The notes under the pieces: generated by a model | Database searches by the model: none | What the model was told of the DNA's origin: nothing | What the model saw: only the letters and a program-made list of their open reading frames with translations | Position numbers and translations under genes: made by a program | Shown here: positions 24,418-32,630 of the stretch, one piece after another | How the letters are laid out: every line of letters starts with the position of its first letter | Numbering within the stretch: position 1 is the first letter of the stretch | Assembly: GCF_000473085.1 (NCBI RefSeq) | Contig: NZ_AXBA01000002.1 | Span: 1 to 64,000, forward strand | From: Azorhizobium doebereinerae UFLA1-100 | Lineage (GTDB): Bacteria; Pseudomonadota; Alphaproteobacteria; Rhizobiales; Xanthobacteraceae | Reading direction: 5' to 3' | DNA length: 64,000 nucleotides

Positions 24418-25749
24418 TCAGGCGGCCTGCGGCTGTCGCAGCGTGTCGTTGAGCATCGCCATCATCTCGGCGCCGCCGCCGAAATTGCCCAAGGCATTGA
24501 TGACGTTCATCGCATCCAGCGAGGTCATGTTGAGCGGGACGTTGTAGGCATCGCCGCCTTCTACCGGGTCCATGTCTTCCTTCTCACGGACGTCGTTCAC
24601 CGACAGCCAGCCCCACTGCCGGCCGATGGCGTATGCCGCATAGCGGGTCTTGATGTCCCCGCGGATCAAGCCGGCCGGGTTCAGGCGGATGTAGAGGTCG
24701 GCGTCGTCCTGGGCCGACATGCAGTCGCGTTCCAGCGCCTCCTGCCACATCGTGAACCAGTCCTGCAGCGTGTAGGCCACGAACGCGATGCTCTGCTGCT
24801 CAATGCCGGAGCCCCAGGATGTCGTCTTCGTGGTCAGGCCAAGGAGATGCGGCGGTACGCCGTAGAACATGGCGATCTCGAGGAGCGTCATCTCGCGGGT
24901 CTGGATGAACTGGGCGTCCACCGAGTTCATCTCGACGCCCTCCCGCTCGATCCCTTCTTCCAGGAAGAGCGCCTTGTGGGCGTTCTCGGCGCCGCGGAAC
25001 TCCTCCAGGCTCGCCTTCAAGCGCTCCACCACGCCATTGTCGGCGAACCTCTTCGGGTGGCGGAAGATCGAGCCCAGCGAGATCCCGTTCTTGAACAGCT
25101 TCGCGGCGTGCTTCTCCGTCTGGATCGAGAGGCCCAGGGACTCGCGAGCGAATCCGATCACCGATCGGCCCGTGAAGCCGTCGGTGCTCATGCCTTGAAG
25201 GTGCAGAATATCCGAGGGATCGAAGTTGATGATCCCGCCATTCGCTCGGGTGAATTTGAACTTCAGGGACAGGTCATCGGCCTGCTTCACGTCCATCCGA
25301 TCCGGATTGAGCGGGTTCAGCGCGATGATCCTTTTGCCGGCGCCGCGCACGATCTGGGCATAGGCGTTGCCGCGGTTCAACGTGCAGAGCTGCATGTACT
25401 GCTTGAACTGGCTGGGCGTTTGCCAGTCGTTCGGCTTCCGCCGCAGCACCGTCCAGAGGGGGTGATCGGAGGCATCGATGCGCTTTTTTCCGTCCCTGCG
25501 CTTGATATCGATGGGGACCGTCTTCACTGCCGAACAGATCAGGTTCGTGCAACGATTGGCGGCCCCGACCTTCAGCGCGGAGTTCGGGTTCACCGTCGCG
25601 CCGGATTCCGTGGAAAAGCCCCCGTTTCGGAGAAATTCCTGGATTTTCGGGTCGTTCAGATCGCCCACGGATACCATCTCTCCCTCGGCCCGGGGCGACA
25701 CCGGCGAGCGGGCCCTGCCAGCCCAAGGGAGCATGTCGAACAGACCCAT
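24418..25749 (-). CDS. Portal protein, HK97 family
   Basis: 443 residues with typical portal features: VGAANRCTNLICSAVKTVPI, HPLWTVLRRKPNDWQTPSQF, DILHLQGMSTDGFTGRSVIG and AMFYGVPPHLLGL. The dodecameric portal sits at the capsid vertex for DNA passage. GGGAG precedes ATG 25749. The sequence is intact from start to stop. Confidence 0.9.
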   Translation of the reverse strand: MGLFDMLPWAGRARSPVSPRAEGEMVSVGDLNDPKIQEFLRNGGFSTESGATVNPNSALKVGAANRCTNLICSAVKTVPIDIKRRDGKKRIDASDHPLWTVLRRKPNDWQTPSQFKQYMQLCTLNRGNAYAQIVRGAGKRIIALNPLNPDRMDVKQADDLSLKFKFTRANGGIINFDPSDILHLQGMSTDGFTGRSVIGFARESLGLSIQTEKHAAKLFKNGISLGSIFRHPKRFADNGVVERLKASLEEFRGAENAHKALFLEEGIEREGVEMNSVDAQFIQTREMTLLEIAMFYGVPPHLLGLTTKTTSWGSGIEQQSIAFVAYTLQDWFTMWQEALERDCMSAQDDADLYIRLNPAGLIRGDIKTRYAAYAIGRQWGWLSVNDVREKEDMDPVEGGDAYNVPLNMTSLDAMNVINALGNFGGGAEMMAMLNDTLRQPQAA

Positions 25750-25763
25750 ATTCGACGCTCCCG

Positions 25764-27260
25764 TCAGAGGACCAGGAAGCCGCGGGTCGCATACGCGCTG
25801 CCCACTGCTTCGGGGTTCAGGTTCATGAGCGAGGCGGCATCGAACGTCGCCATGAGCGGATCAATCTTCGCCACGCCGGCCGCCTGCTTCGTGATCATTT
25901 TGGAGTTGCCCTTTTGCTCCTGCTTCGCGTTGCCCACGCACCAGGACATCAGAGGGCTTCCCTCATGAACCAGGCTGCCCTTCGCCAGGCGGCGCTCCGT
26001 CACCTTGATCGCGTTCTGCAGGGTGAAGCCCTGCCGGATGCCCACGATCAGCCCTGCCGCCTCGTCCGTGGAATTCGTGAAGCCGCGCAGCGTCAGCTCG
26101 TCGACGATGTCGTTGACGCCTGACGGATCGACGCCGACGCCACGCTCCTCCGGAAGCAGTCCGGCTCGACTGATCTGCTCGACGATATCCGCGACCCCTT
26201 GAACGTCCTCGTCGGAGTCGTCCTCAATGATCGTGAGCACGCCAGCTTTCGCCAGGTCCTCGAGCTTCGACGCGATGCTCTTACGCTGCTCGGTCAAGAC
26301 GCAGCGGTGGCACCAGGCATGGTTCCACAGCAGCCACCGTCGGGTGTCCTTCTCGCGACCGATCACGGCCATTCCCAGAAGGTCGTCCATGCCGCCGCCG
26401 TCGACGCCGACCACCACGACCTCGCAACGATCGAGCAGTTGTTGCAGTCGCTCCGTCGGCGTAGCCTCGGCCATGTCCTTGTCGGCACGACGCAACCAGA
26501 ACTTCGCCCCGATCCAAGCCCCAGAATTGGAACCGAGCCCGATCTCGATGTTCAGGTGCTGAGAGGCCCACACCTTGACGGCGTGCTCGCCTTTCTCGCG
26601 CTCGTCCGAAAGGTCCTGCTTGAGGCTCTCCAAGTGCACCGATAGGCCCAGGTTGGGCATGACCATCGGCCAGTTCGCCGGGTCAGACCACAAGTCCTCG
26701 TCCTTGGCGATCCGCGCAGGGAACTCGTAGAGGACCGGGAGCATCCGGCCGGCCCGCTTTCCGTCGCGGATCATGCGAGCGATCATCAGCTCGTCCTTGA
26801 AGACGCCGGTCGGCTCCTCGTCGCTCTGCGTCGAGGTGAAGATCAGGAAGCCCTCGGTGTTCTTCTCCAGGCCGCCGCGGATCTGGCGCAGTACCTTTGC
26901 TGCCTTGGCTTCCTTGCCGAGCAGATGAAGTTCGTCGATCAGCACGCCGACCGGCTTGGGCCCGGTGAGGACCTTCAGGTCAAACGTCTTGATCTTGAGC
27001 TTCGCGCGGTTCGTTCGGTCCTCGATCTGCTTGATGTGGTCCCGAATGTGAAACCGCTTCAGCAGCACCGGATCAGCTTCGATCATGCCGGCGGCCTGGC
27101 TGAATGCCAGCTCAGCTGTCGACTGCATCGGCGCCACGAGCAGGAACTCGGCCCGCGGCCGGATATTCATGAGCAGCGCCACGAGCATAAGCGCGGCGCT
27201 GTAGCTGGTCTTGCTGCTGCCCTTCGGCGCCAGCGCGAAGATCTCGCGGATATGGCGCAC
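25764..27260 (-). CDS. terL: Terminase large subunit, main part (after nonsense codon)
   Basis: 498 codons from GTG 27260 contain the ATPase and nuclease of a phage terminase: the P-loop variant ALAPKGSSKTS, Walker B VGVLIDELHLL, the coupling motif LIFTSTQS and the nuclease Asp motif VVGVDGGGMDD. The real gene starts upstream at 27485: the frame is continuous through an in-frame TAG at 27279-27281, six codons before this GTG. Restarting at GTG would leave out the N-terminal 75 or so residues, so packaging may be impaired. Confidence 0.85.
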   Translation of the reverse strand: MRHIREIFALAPKGSSKTSYSAALMLVALLMNIRPRAEFLLVAPMQSTAELAFSQAAGMIEADPVLLKRFHIRDHIKQIEDRTNRAKLKIKTFDLKVLTGPKPVGVLIDELHLLGKEAKAAKVLRQIRGGLEKNTEGFLIFTSTQSDEEPTGVFKDELMIARMIRDGKRAGRMLPVLYEFPARIAKDEDLWSDPANWPMVMPNLGLSVHLESLKQDLSDEREKGEHAVKVWASQHLNIEIGLGSNSGAWIGAKFWLRRADKDMAEATPTERLQQLLDRCEVVVVGVDGGGMDDLLGMAVIGREKDTRRWLLWNHAWCHRCVLTEQRKSIASKLEDLAKAGVLTIIEDDSDEDVQGVADIVEQISRAGLLPEERGVGVDPSGVNDIVDELTLRGFTNSTDEAAGLIVGIRQGFTLQNAIKVTERRLAKGSLVHEGSPLMSWCVGNAKQEQKGNSKMITKQAAGVAKIDPLMATFDAASLMNLNPEAVGSAYATRGFLVL

Positions 27261-27278
27261 GTTGGTCGCCGGGTCGCG

Positions 27279-27485
27279 CTAGCCGAAGAGCGCGCGGACG
27301 ATATCCCTGAACCACTGACCTGACGCATCCCGCAGAAGCGGTTGGTCGGGCACGTCTGGCAGCACTAATCCGTCGTAGAATGCCTGGCCCGCGTCTGCCT
27401 CTTCCAGAAAGAGCGGCAGATCGGGCACCAGCGTGGTGCGCTCGACGATGCGGCGCTCCCAATCCCGACAGGACAGGTCCCACAT
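27279..27485 (-). pseudogene. terL: Terminase large subunit, N-terminal fragment ending in TAG
   Basis: 68 residues (MWDLSCRDWERRIVERTTLV ... WFRDIVRALFG) followed by TAG. The same frame continues RDPATNVRHIREIFALAPKG into the ATPase core. WFRDIVRALFGS.DP..G.RHIRE is the normal uninterrupted sequence in related terminases, so the TAG most simply replaces a Ser codon (TCG). ATG 27485 overlaps the small terminase stop (TGATG). Confidence 0.75.
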
Positions 27486-28060
27486 CAGTGAGAGCGGCGT
27501 ACCGCGGCCGCGCGTTGTGCCATCATTTTGCCCATGGCGGTCGCGGTGTCGGGGTTATTCGCCGCCTCCACCAGCGCCTCCTTCTTGCCGAGCGACTTTG
27601 CTTTCTGCTGGCGGCTCGTCCGGGGAGCCCCGTCGCCATCCGCGATGCCCAACGGCTTGCCGAAGCCCCAGCTGAGCAGTTCATGCGCGGCCTGCCGGCG
27701 CACAGCCTCGCTCTTGGCGGTGGCGGTGAGGTGCGCGAGCGACACGAGCGCCAGATACGCGAGCGAACGGGCAGCTTTCGATAGATCGAACTGGTCCTCA
27801 ACGACGGCCGGGATGCTGTAAGTATTCGCAAGTATCCGAATATCAGACAGGTTGAATTCTTCGACCTTTCCGAACGCCGACTTTTCTGCATCTGCCTGCG
27901 CGAAATCGGCGGCGATGCGCGACCAGCCATCAAGCTTGGCGCGCCGGCGGATGGAGCTCTCCGCGATGCCGTGCGCCCGGGCGATTTCCCGCACCTTCAT
28001 TGAAGAAGTACGGAATTCGCGTTCGATGGATGCCCAGTCGATCTTCTTGCTGCGAGCCAT
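27485..28060 (-). CDS. Terminase small subunit (putative)
   Basis: 191 residues. The N-terminus holds a helix-turn-helix (VREIARAHGIAESSIRRRAK) suited to recognising the packaging site. A long helical middle and a C-terminus with EAANNPDTATAMGKMMAQ follow. It lies directly upstream of, and overlaps by one base, the large subunit gene. It is the first gene of the leftward late operon. Confidence 0.75.
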   Translation of the reverse strand: MARSKKIDWASIEREFRTSSMKVREIARAHGIAESSIRRRAKLDGWSRIAADFAQADAEKSAFGKVEEFNLSDIRILANTYSIPAVVEDQFDLSKAARSLAYLALVSLAHLTATAKSEAVRRQAAHELLSWGFGKPLGIADGDGAPRTSRQQKAKSLGKKEALVEAANNPDTATAMGKMMAQRAAAVRRSH

Positions 28061-28077
28061 CGATCACCAGCCGGAAA

Positions 28078-28100
28078 TGCGCACCCTGCGCAGATGCGCA
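28078..28100. promoter_or_regulatory. Triple TGCGCA repeat upstream of terminase operon
   Basis: Three copies of the palindrome TGCGCA lie at 28078, 28087 and 28095, within 40 bases of the small terminase start. Such clustered sites could bind a late-operon regulator. No convincing -35/-10 pair is visible between them and the gene, so the role is inferred. Confidence 0.35.
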
Positions 28101-28335
28101 GCAGTTCGACGCCTCAAGAATAAAACCTACAAGTGACTGCCCTACGCGGTGGAGGCCCCAGGCCTTTCTGGAGTTTTCGCCCCCCTCCCCCTTGGTCGAC
28201 GCCGCAGGCCATATCTCAACTCCGTCGAGGCGGCGCGCTATTGCCGGAGTTGGTTGGGAATTGGGATTTATCTTCCATTTTTTATTGTCGACTACTTGAC
28301 CGTCGAATTCGGCCGTGCCCTCATATGGGCGTCAC
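28101..28335. other. Divergent intergenic region between late and early-right operons
   Basis: No gene is supported here. Bases 28240-28310 are AT-richer and should hold the rightward promoter; a TTGACC hexamer occurs near 28298 but no matching -10 is clear. The segment separates the leftward terminase operon from the rightward small-gene operon. Confidence 0.4.
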
Positions 28336-28364
28336 CAGGGCATTTCAGCCCGCCTCAATAGGAG
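28336..28364 (+). promoter_or_regulatory. Repeated 5' leader element, copy 1
   Basis: The leader CAGGGC-atttca-GCCCGCCTCA ends in TAGGAG, the ribosome site of the 47-aa gene. GGGC and GCCC can form a 4-bp hairpin with a six-base loop. A nearly identical leader lies at 30306-30336 before another gene, so the element is likely regulatory or a carried-along cassette end. Confidence 0.5.
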
Positions 28365-28372
28365 ACCGTGAC

Positions 28373-28516
28373 ATGCGACCCACTTTCATCCCCTGCGCCT
28401 CCCGCTCCACCGCGAAGCGTCACGCCCCTTGGGCGGTGGTCATTACCCGTGCTGACGGTGGCTTCCTGGCCTTCGACAGCGTGACCACGCACGCCACCTG
28501 GCGCCGGCAGAAGTGA
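28373..28516 (+). CDS. Small basic phage protein, 47 aa
   Basis: MRPTFIPCASRSTAKRHAPW then VVITRADGGFLAFDSVTTHA, ending WRRQK. AGGAG lies eight bases before ATG 28373. First gene of the rightward operon. The FLAFDS..T......R pattern recurs in small phage proteins of unknown role. Confidence 0.55.
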   Translation: MRPTFIPCASRSTAKRHAPWAVVITRADGGFLAFDSVTTHATWRRQK

Positions 28517-28526
28517 GGGGGCGGAC

Positions 28527-28622
28527 ATGAGACACGACAGACACAGCAACCCGCGCCTCCGCATTCGTCGGTCGGAGCGCCGCGCCGCCATCTCCCGCAA
28601 GCATGCGTTCCTGGAGGCCTGA
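28527..28622 (+). CDS. Very small Arg-rich protein, 31 aa
   Basis: Begins MRHDRHSNPRLRIRRSERRA. It is highly basic and lies tightly between two genes, with GAGGGGG upstream of ATG 28527. It could bind nucleic acid. Supported by position and ribosome site only. Confidence 0.4.
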   Translation: MRHDRHSNPRLRIRRSERRAAISRKHAFLEA

Positions 28623-28626
28623 GATC

Positions 28627-28980
28627 ATGGAGACCTTGCTGTATGGCCTCTACGCCACCACCAGCAGCGCAGGCGGATGCGCCGTGCTGCGGTTCGGTGA
28701 TCTGGAGCACACCGGGAAGCCGGTCACCTTGGCCCTTGGCGTCACAGCAGCTGAAGCGGCGGACGTGATCGAGGCCGATATCGTCTTCGGCGGCTGGCGC
28801 CAGGGGCAGCCGGGCCGCGCGCCCCGCACTCTCGACTATGAGCACGTGGCCGGCGGCGCCGTGGAGTTCTTCAACGCGGTGGACGGCGTCGCGCTATGGA
28901 CCCTGCCGCCCTGCCTCGCCTGGGCTGCTCCGCTGGTGTGGCGCCTGTCCTGGCGCATCGTGCGGAGGGGCTGGCTATGA
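28627..28980 (+). CDS. Hypothetical phage protein, 117 aa
   Basis: METLLYGLYATTSSAGGCAV, with an acidic centre (AAEAADVIEADIVFGGW) and a hydrophobic C-terminal third (VALWTLPPCLAWAAPLVWRL) that could insert in a membrane. ATG 28627 follows GGAGG within the previous gene. Its stop overlaps the next start (ATGA). No family recognised. Confidence 0.5.
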   Translation: METLLYGLYATTSSAGGCAVLRFGDLEHTGKPVTLALGVTAAEAADVIEADIVFGGWRQGQPGRAPRTLDYEHVAGGAVEFFNAVDGVALWTLPPCLAWAAPLVWRLSWRIVRRGWL

Positions 28981-29978
28981 GCGATCTCGCGACCTTCACG
29001 GGCGACGTGCTGACGGTCTCCGCCGGCACCTTCTCCCTCTCCCTCACCGTCAAGCAGATTGAGACGGCGTGGGACGCCCTGTCTCAGATCCCGGAGCGAC
29101 GCGCACGGCATGAGTTGGGCGCGCTCGCTGAGAGGCTGAACGGGTTCGGCGCCTATGTCGCGGCGCTGGTGGCTTCCGGCGGCGCGCTGGACGCCCCGGC
29201 GGAACTGGAGCGGTTCGCGTCTTGGCATGTCCACCTGACGCGCCGCGCCTGGAATATGGATGCGCGGTGCATGTCGTGGTTCGTGGTCGGGCCCTCCCGC
29301 TTCCCGGTGGACCGGAACGCCAAGCGCCTGCGTTGGGCCGATGCCGCGTATCGGGCAGCCCGCGACCATGCCGCCGCCGCCCGTAAGGCAGTCGAACGCG
29401 TAGCGTTCCCGCACGGTGTCCCCGGCGGGGCGAGCCGCGCCGCGAACCCCGACGCGCCCGAACTGATCCGCGCCAAGATCGAGAAGCACCGCGCCTTACA
29501 CGCCGCCATGAAGGCGGCGAACGCGGCCATTCGGTCGGCGAAGGGCGATGACGTTGAAGCCATGGTGCAAGCCGTGGTCGACGTGACGGGCTGGCGCGAG
29601 GCGACGGCGCGCGCCAGCGTCGTGCCTGCGCAGTCGTGGATGGGGCGCGGCTTTCCCGCCTACGCCTTGTCTGGCGAGCTCGCCGAAATCAAGCGGCTCG
29701 AGGACCGCTTGCGCGCCATTGAGGCCAATCGGGAGCGCGGCACGGTGTCGATGAGGCACAACACCAGCGCCGGCGCGCTGGAGGTGGTCGAGAATCCCGA
29801 CGCCGCCCGCATTCAGCTCATCTTCCCCGGTAAGCCGGACGACGCCACGCGGGCGGTACTGAAGCGTCAAGGGTTCCGCTGGGCGCCTTCCGAAGGTGCC
29901 TGGCAACGACACCTGAATAATGCCGGCCGGCACGCCGCGAAATGCGTCGTCTCCGCGCTTCAACTCACGGAGGCCTAA
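28977..29978 (+). CDS. Hypothetical protein with C-terminal ArdC-associated-like module, 333 aa
   Basis: Starts MSDLATFTGDVLTVSAGTFS. The centre is helical and Ala/Arg-rich (EKHRALHAAMKAANAAIRSA). The C-terminus RIQLIFPGKPDDATRAVLKR ... GFRWAPSEGAWQRHL is a module I recognise from phage and plasmid proteins, often attached to methylases or anti-restriction proteins. It may therefore act on incoming DNA protection, but no catalytic residues are visible. Coupled to its upstream gene. Confidence 0.55.
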   Translation: MSDLATFTGDVLTVSAGTFSLSLTVKQIETAWDALSQIPERRARHELGALAERLNGFGAYVAALVASGGALDAPAELERFASWHVHLTRRAWNMDARCMSWFVVGPSRFPVDRNAKRLRWADAAYRAARDHAAAARKAVERVAFPHGVPGGASRAANPDAPELIRAKIEKHRALHAAMKAANAAIRSAKGDDVEAMVQAVVDVTGWREATARASVVPAQSWMGRGFPAYALSGELAEIKRLEDRLRAIEANRERGTVSMRHNTSAGALEVVENPDAARIQLIFPGKPDDATRAVLKRQGFRWAPSEGAWQRHLNNAGRHAAKCVVSALQLTEA

Positions 29979-29982
29979 AGCC

Positions 29983-30285
29983 ATGAGCGCTCCCGCAACC
30001 CTCTCCCCTGATGCCTCCGCCGTCCTGCGCTGGTGCGAGGCAGACGCTCACCCCTGCTCATTCTCGCCGCTGCTGGCGATCGATTGGGATTGGCACGCCG
30101 TCTCCGCCGCCCTGGGCCTCGGTGACTGGCACCACAACAGCCACTGGCCGCGCATCCATGCCGCCCTGGACGAGCTGCATGCCGCCGGCCGGCTGGCCTA
30201 CCACGACCACGGGCCGAACACTTACGGCCACACCACCACGATGCTGGTGCCCGCGCCGGCGCGCCAGCGGGCACCCGCCCGATAG
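29983..30285 (+). CDS. Hypothetical winged-helix-like protein, 100 aa
   Basis: MSAPATLSPDASAVLRWCEA ... SLLAIDW-type core with WPRIHAALDELHAAGRLAYH, reminiscent of a small winged helix (DNA-binding or dimerisation). Many His and Trp. Start ATG 29983 lies four bases after the preceding stop. Role unknown. Confidence 0.5.
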   Translation: MSAPATLSPDASAVLRWCEADAHPCSFSPLLAIDWDWHAVSAALGLGDWHHNSHWPRIHAALDELHAAGRLAYHDHGPNTYGHTTTMLVPAPARQRAPAR

Positions 30286-30305
30286 TCCCCTTCCCCTCAA
30301 CCGAT

Positions 30306-30336
30306 CAGGGCGCTTCAGCCCGCCTCACCATAGGAG
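30306..30336 (+). promoter_or_regulatory. Repeated 5' leader element, copy 2
   Basis: CAGGGC-gcttca-GCCCGCCTCA followed by TAGGAG, matching the leader at 28336-28364 at all but a few positions. GGGC/GCCC form a short hairpin. It immediately precedes the gene at 30344. Confidence 0.5.
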
Positions 30337-30343
30337 CACGATC

Positions 30344-31201
30344 ATGCACCACACCGGCCTTGACGCCTTCACTGCCCGCCCCGCGCGCACCGCTTTGGAG
30401 CGCCGCACCGTCGCCCTGGCAGCCTATGACGCGGCGAAGCTGGATCCCGTCGCCGACTGGCGCACCGTCGCCGATATGCTCGCTGCTGCGCTCCCCGCGC
30501 CGCGCGCCAAGGGGGCTCCGGCGGCACCGGAGGCGGAACCGGCACCGGAATTCACCGCGTGGGAGGATCACGCCATTCCGCGCAACTTCCGAAGCGACCT
30601 GCCTTCGCCCGTGGTCGTCTTCACCTTCGCAGACGGGACCGAGGTGCGGGCGCCTGCCGTCACCGCCAAGCGCAAGCCGCTCAATATCGGTCGTGCGGCG
30701 CGCGTGGCGTGCGAGTTCTATCGCAACCGCGTCCTGTGCCGCTCCGGTCTCCTGAAGGCGTATCCCGAAGGAATCCGGGCGGTGGTGGTGGTGCCCGCCA
30801 TCATATCCATTGAGGCGCCCGGTGCTCTCTATGACATCGGCGACGCCAACGAGCGGACGAAGGAGCTTCGCGGCGGCACGTTTGACGTCGCGGCCGAGGT
30901 GGCCCGGCTCGCCGACTTGCCCGAGAAGAAGCGCGCGGAGATCCTCCGCTTGCGCTTCATCGCGGCGTGCCTGCGCCGCCTCATGCTCGACCCGGGCGCG
31001 AACACCAAGGAACTGGCCATTCAGGCCCGCATCGCGGAAGCGGCGGCGGATGGCGCCGACTTCGCTGAACTGCGTGCGCTCGAAACGGAGATGCGGCGCC
31101 CGCCGCGCCCGCCGGTGACCGCGATCATGCGAACCTACCTCGGCTCAACGTCCAGGGTCGCGCTCTGCGTCGTGGCCGGTGCCGGCGAGGTGGCGGCATG
31201 A
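30344..31201 (+). CDS. Hypothetical phage protein, 285 aa
   Basis: MHHTGLDAFTARPARTALER, then a linker and a compact domain with PSPVVVFTFADGTEVRAPAV and RAARVACEFYRNRVLCRS. A helical C-terminal half follows (LPEKKRAEILRLRFIAACLR). Located in the middle of the rightward operon behind the repeated leader, with AGGAG as ribosome site. No known family; composition suggests a soluble protein, possibly DNA-binding. Confidence 0.5.
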   Translation: MHHTGLDAFTARPARTALERRTVALAAYDAAKLDPVADWRTVADMLAAALPAPRAKGAPAAPEAEPAPEFTAWEDHAIPRNFRSDLPSPVVVFTFADGTEVRAPAVTAKRKPLNIGRAARVACEFYRNRVLCRSGLLKAYPEGIRAVVVVPAIISIEAPGALYDIGDANERTKELRGGTFDVAAEVARLADLPEKKRAEILRLRFIAACLRRLMLDPGANTKELAIQARIAEAAADGADFAELRALETEMRRPPRPPVTAIMRTYLGSTSRVALCVVAGAGEVAA

Positions 31202-31770
31202 GCCCGCGCGCCAGATTCACCCCTGCCGGCGCCGTCAAGGTCTCCGACAAACTGTCCGATGCCGTGGCGTTCGTCTACGAGCGGCGGGGCAGGCCCATCG
31301 CTTGCGTCTACGTGGGCAACCAGTCCAAGCCGGTGAGCGCCTACAGCTACCGAAGCGCGCTGGACCGCGAGCGTTCCATCCGCGCGGCGTTCGAGGCCCG
31401 GCGCGCCGCGATGGCCGTGAAGCGCCAGCGGCAGGAAGAACGAAAGGCCTACCGGCCGGCGTGCAAGCCGGGGGACGTCCTCGGAACCTGCTGGGGATAC
31501 GAGCAGACCAACCGCGAATTTTTCGAGGTGATCGAGGTCAAGGGGAAATTCGTCATCCTGCGCGAGCTGGCGCAGGAACGGATTGACACGGGATGGAGCC
31601 AGGGCAAGGCCGTGCCCCTCCCTGGCTCCTATGTCGGGGAGCCGATCCGCCGCCTTGCGCAACCGCACGGCATCCGTATCGACTCCTGCCGCCTCGCGAC
31701 GCCCGCCGCCGTCGAGGACGTGGCCGGCGTCAAGGTGGTGAAGCCCGTCGGCTGGAGTTCCTACGCATGA
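31198..31770 (+). CDS. Conserved phage hypothetical protein, 190 aa
   Basis: MSPRARFTPAGAVKVSDKLS, with YERRGRPIACVYVGNQSKPV in the N-terminal half and a distinctive second half CWGYEQTNREFFEVIEVKGK ... LPGSYVGEPIRR. The CWGYEQTN segment is recurrent in phage hypotheticals. The start overlaps the preceding stop (ATGA), and its own stop overlaps the next start. Role unknown. Confidence 0.55.
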   Translation: MSPRARFTPAGAVKVSDKLSDAVAFVYERRGRPIACVYVGNQSKPVSAYSYRSALDRERSIRAAFEARRAAMAVKRQRQEERKAYRPACKPGDVLGTCWGYEQTNREFFEVIEVKGKFVILRELAQERIDTGWSQGKAVPLPGSYVGEPIRRLAQPHGIRIDSCRLATPAAVEDVAGVKVVKPVGWSSYA

Positions 31771-32258
31771 CGCGCTCCGCTTCCAACGTTCGCAGGCTCC
31801 GGCCTCCCGAGGTGCCGCCCAAGCCGGCGCGGCGCGTCTCCCTCGCTCGGATCAATCGCCAGCGCGTGGCGGCTGCCGGTGCGGCGGCCGTGGCCGTGGT
31901 GCTGACGGGGTTGTCCCTGTCCCACCTCTCCCACGGCATCCACCTGGTGACGCAGGCGCCGCCGGCCGAATCATGGGCCATGGCCACTGGCGTCGACCTG
32001 GGCTTCATCGCCTCGGAACTGGCCATGCTTTGCGCTTCGACCGAAGCCGTCCGGCGCAGCGTGGCGCGCTTTGCTCAGCCGGCCATTGCTGGGACGCTGG
32101 GCATGTCCGCTGCGCTCAATGCCCTGGCATTCGCCCTGCCGATGGACGGATGGCAGCTCTATGCCGCCGCCGCCCTCGGCGTCGCCATTCCGGCCCTGGT
32201 CTATGCGCTCGCCCGCGTAGCCTTCGCGCTGGCCACCCAGGGACCGCGCGAGGCTTAA
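31767..32258 (+). CDS. Polytopic membrane protein, 163 aa
   Basis: A basic N-terminal tail (to about residue 36) is followed by four hydrophobic segments (AAAVAVVLTGLSLSHL; GVDLGFIASELAMLCA; AGTLGMSAALNALAFAL; LYAAAALGVAIPALVYAL). Likely an inner-membrane protein, perhaps superinfection exclusion. Inferred from topology alone. Coupled to its upstream gene by ATGA. Confidence 0.5.
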   Translation: MTRSASNVRRLRPPEVPPKPARRVSLARINRQRVAAAGAAAVAVVLTGLSLSHLSHGIHLVTQAPPAESWAMATGVDLGFIASELAMLCASTEAVRRSVARFAQPAIAGTLGMSAALNALAFALPMDGWQLYAAAALGVAIPALVYALARVAFALATQGPREA

Positions 32259-32263
32259 CCCCC

Positions 32264-32280
32264 GCTCGGGCCTGTGTCCG
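32264..32280 (+). repeat. Dispersed hairpin repeat, copy 1
   Basis: GCTCGGGCCTGTGTCCG, six bases after the membrane-protein stop. CGGGC and GTCCG pair (with one G-U) around a CTGT loop. Similar units follow at 32300, 32361, 32897, 34731 and 34757. Confidence 0.55.
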
Positions 32281-32299
32281 GCCAACCCTTCTCCCCCCT

Positions 32300-32317
32300 C
32301 TCGGGCCTGTGCCCGAG
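32300..32317 (+). repeat. Dispersed hairpin repeat, copy 2 (perfect)
   Basis: CTCGGGC-CTGT-GCCCGAG, a perfect 7-bp stem with a four-base loop, no T run behind it. It is 20 bases after copy 1 in the same gap. Confidence 0.6.
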
Positions 32318-32360
32318 GGACCAGAGACGCCAGTTCATGCCGCACCAGGTGCGCGGCGTG

Positions 32361-32382
32361 GTCGGGCGCCTATGCCCGGCAC
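32361..32382 (+). repeat. Dispersed hairpin repeat, copy 3
   Basis: GTCGGGC-gcctat-GCCCGGC, a 7-bp stem (one G-U), 16 bases before the start of the 57-aa gene. It could affect transcription or translation of that gene. Confidence 0.55.
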
Positions 32383-32397
32383 ACCAGAGGATGCACG

Positions 32398-32571
32398 ATG
32401 GACCGATCCGCCTTCGCCCTTGAGCTCGCCGAGACGCATCAGCGCGTCGAAGGAATCTATGCCTCCCTCAGGGAGTTAGCCCCGCACATTGAGGCCATGC
32501 GGAGCGGCACGCAGCGCCGGCGGAGCGGCGCATTGGGCTTGGCGCGCGCTGTGCTATCGTTCTGGCACTGA
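32398..32571 (+). CDS. Small helical protein, 57 aa
   Basis: MDRSAFALELAETHQRVEGI followed by a basic C-terminus (SGTQRRRSGALGLARAVLSF). AGAGG lies seven bases before ATG 32398. It sits just behind hairpin repeat copy 3 and just before the HTH gene, whose promoter (TTGGGC, 16 bases, TATCGT) may lie in its last codons. No family. Confidence 0.5.
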   Translation: MDRSAFALELAETHQRVEGIYASLRELAPHIEAMRSGTQRRRSGALGLARAVLSFWH

Positions 32572-32630
32572 GGGGCCCGCCGTTGGAGACGACAGCCCCG
32601 CCATGCGAACGAGCGGACGGGCGCCACGCT

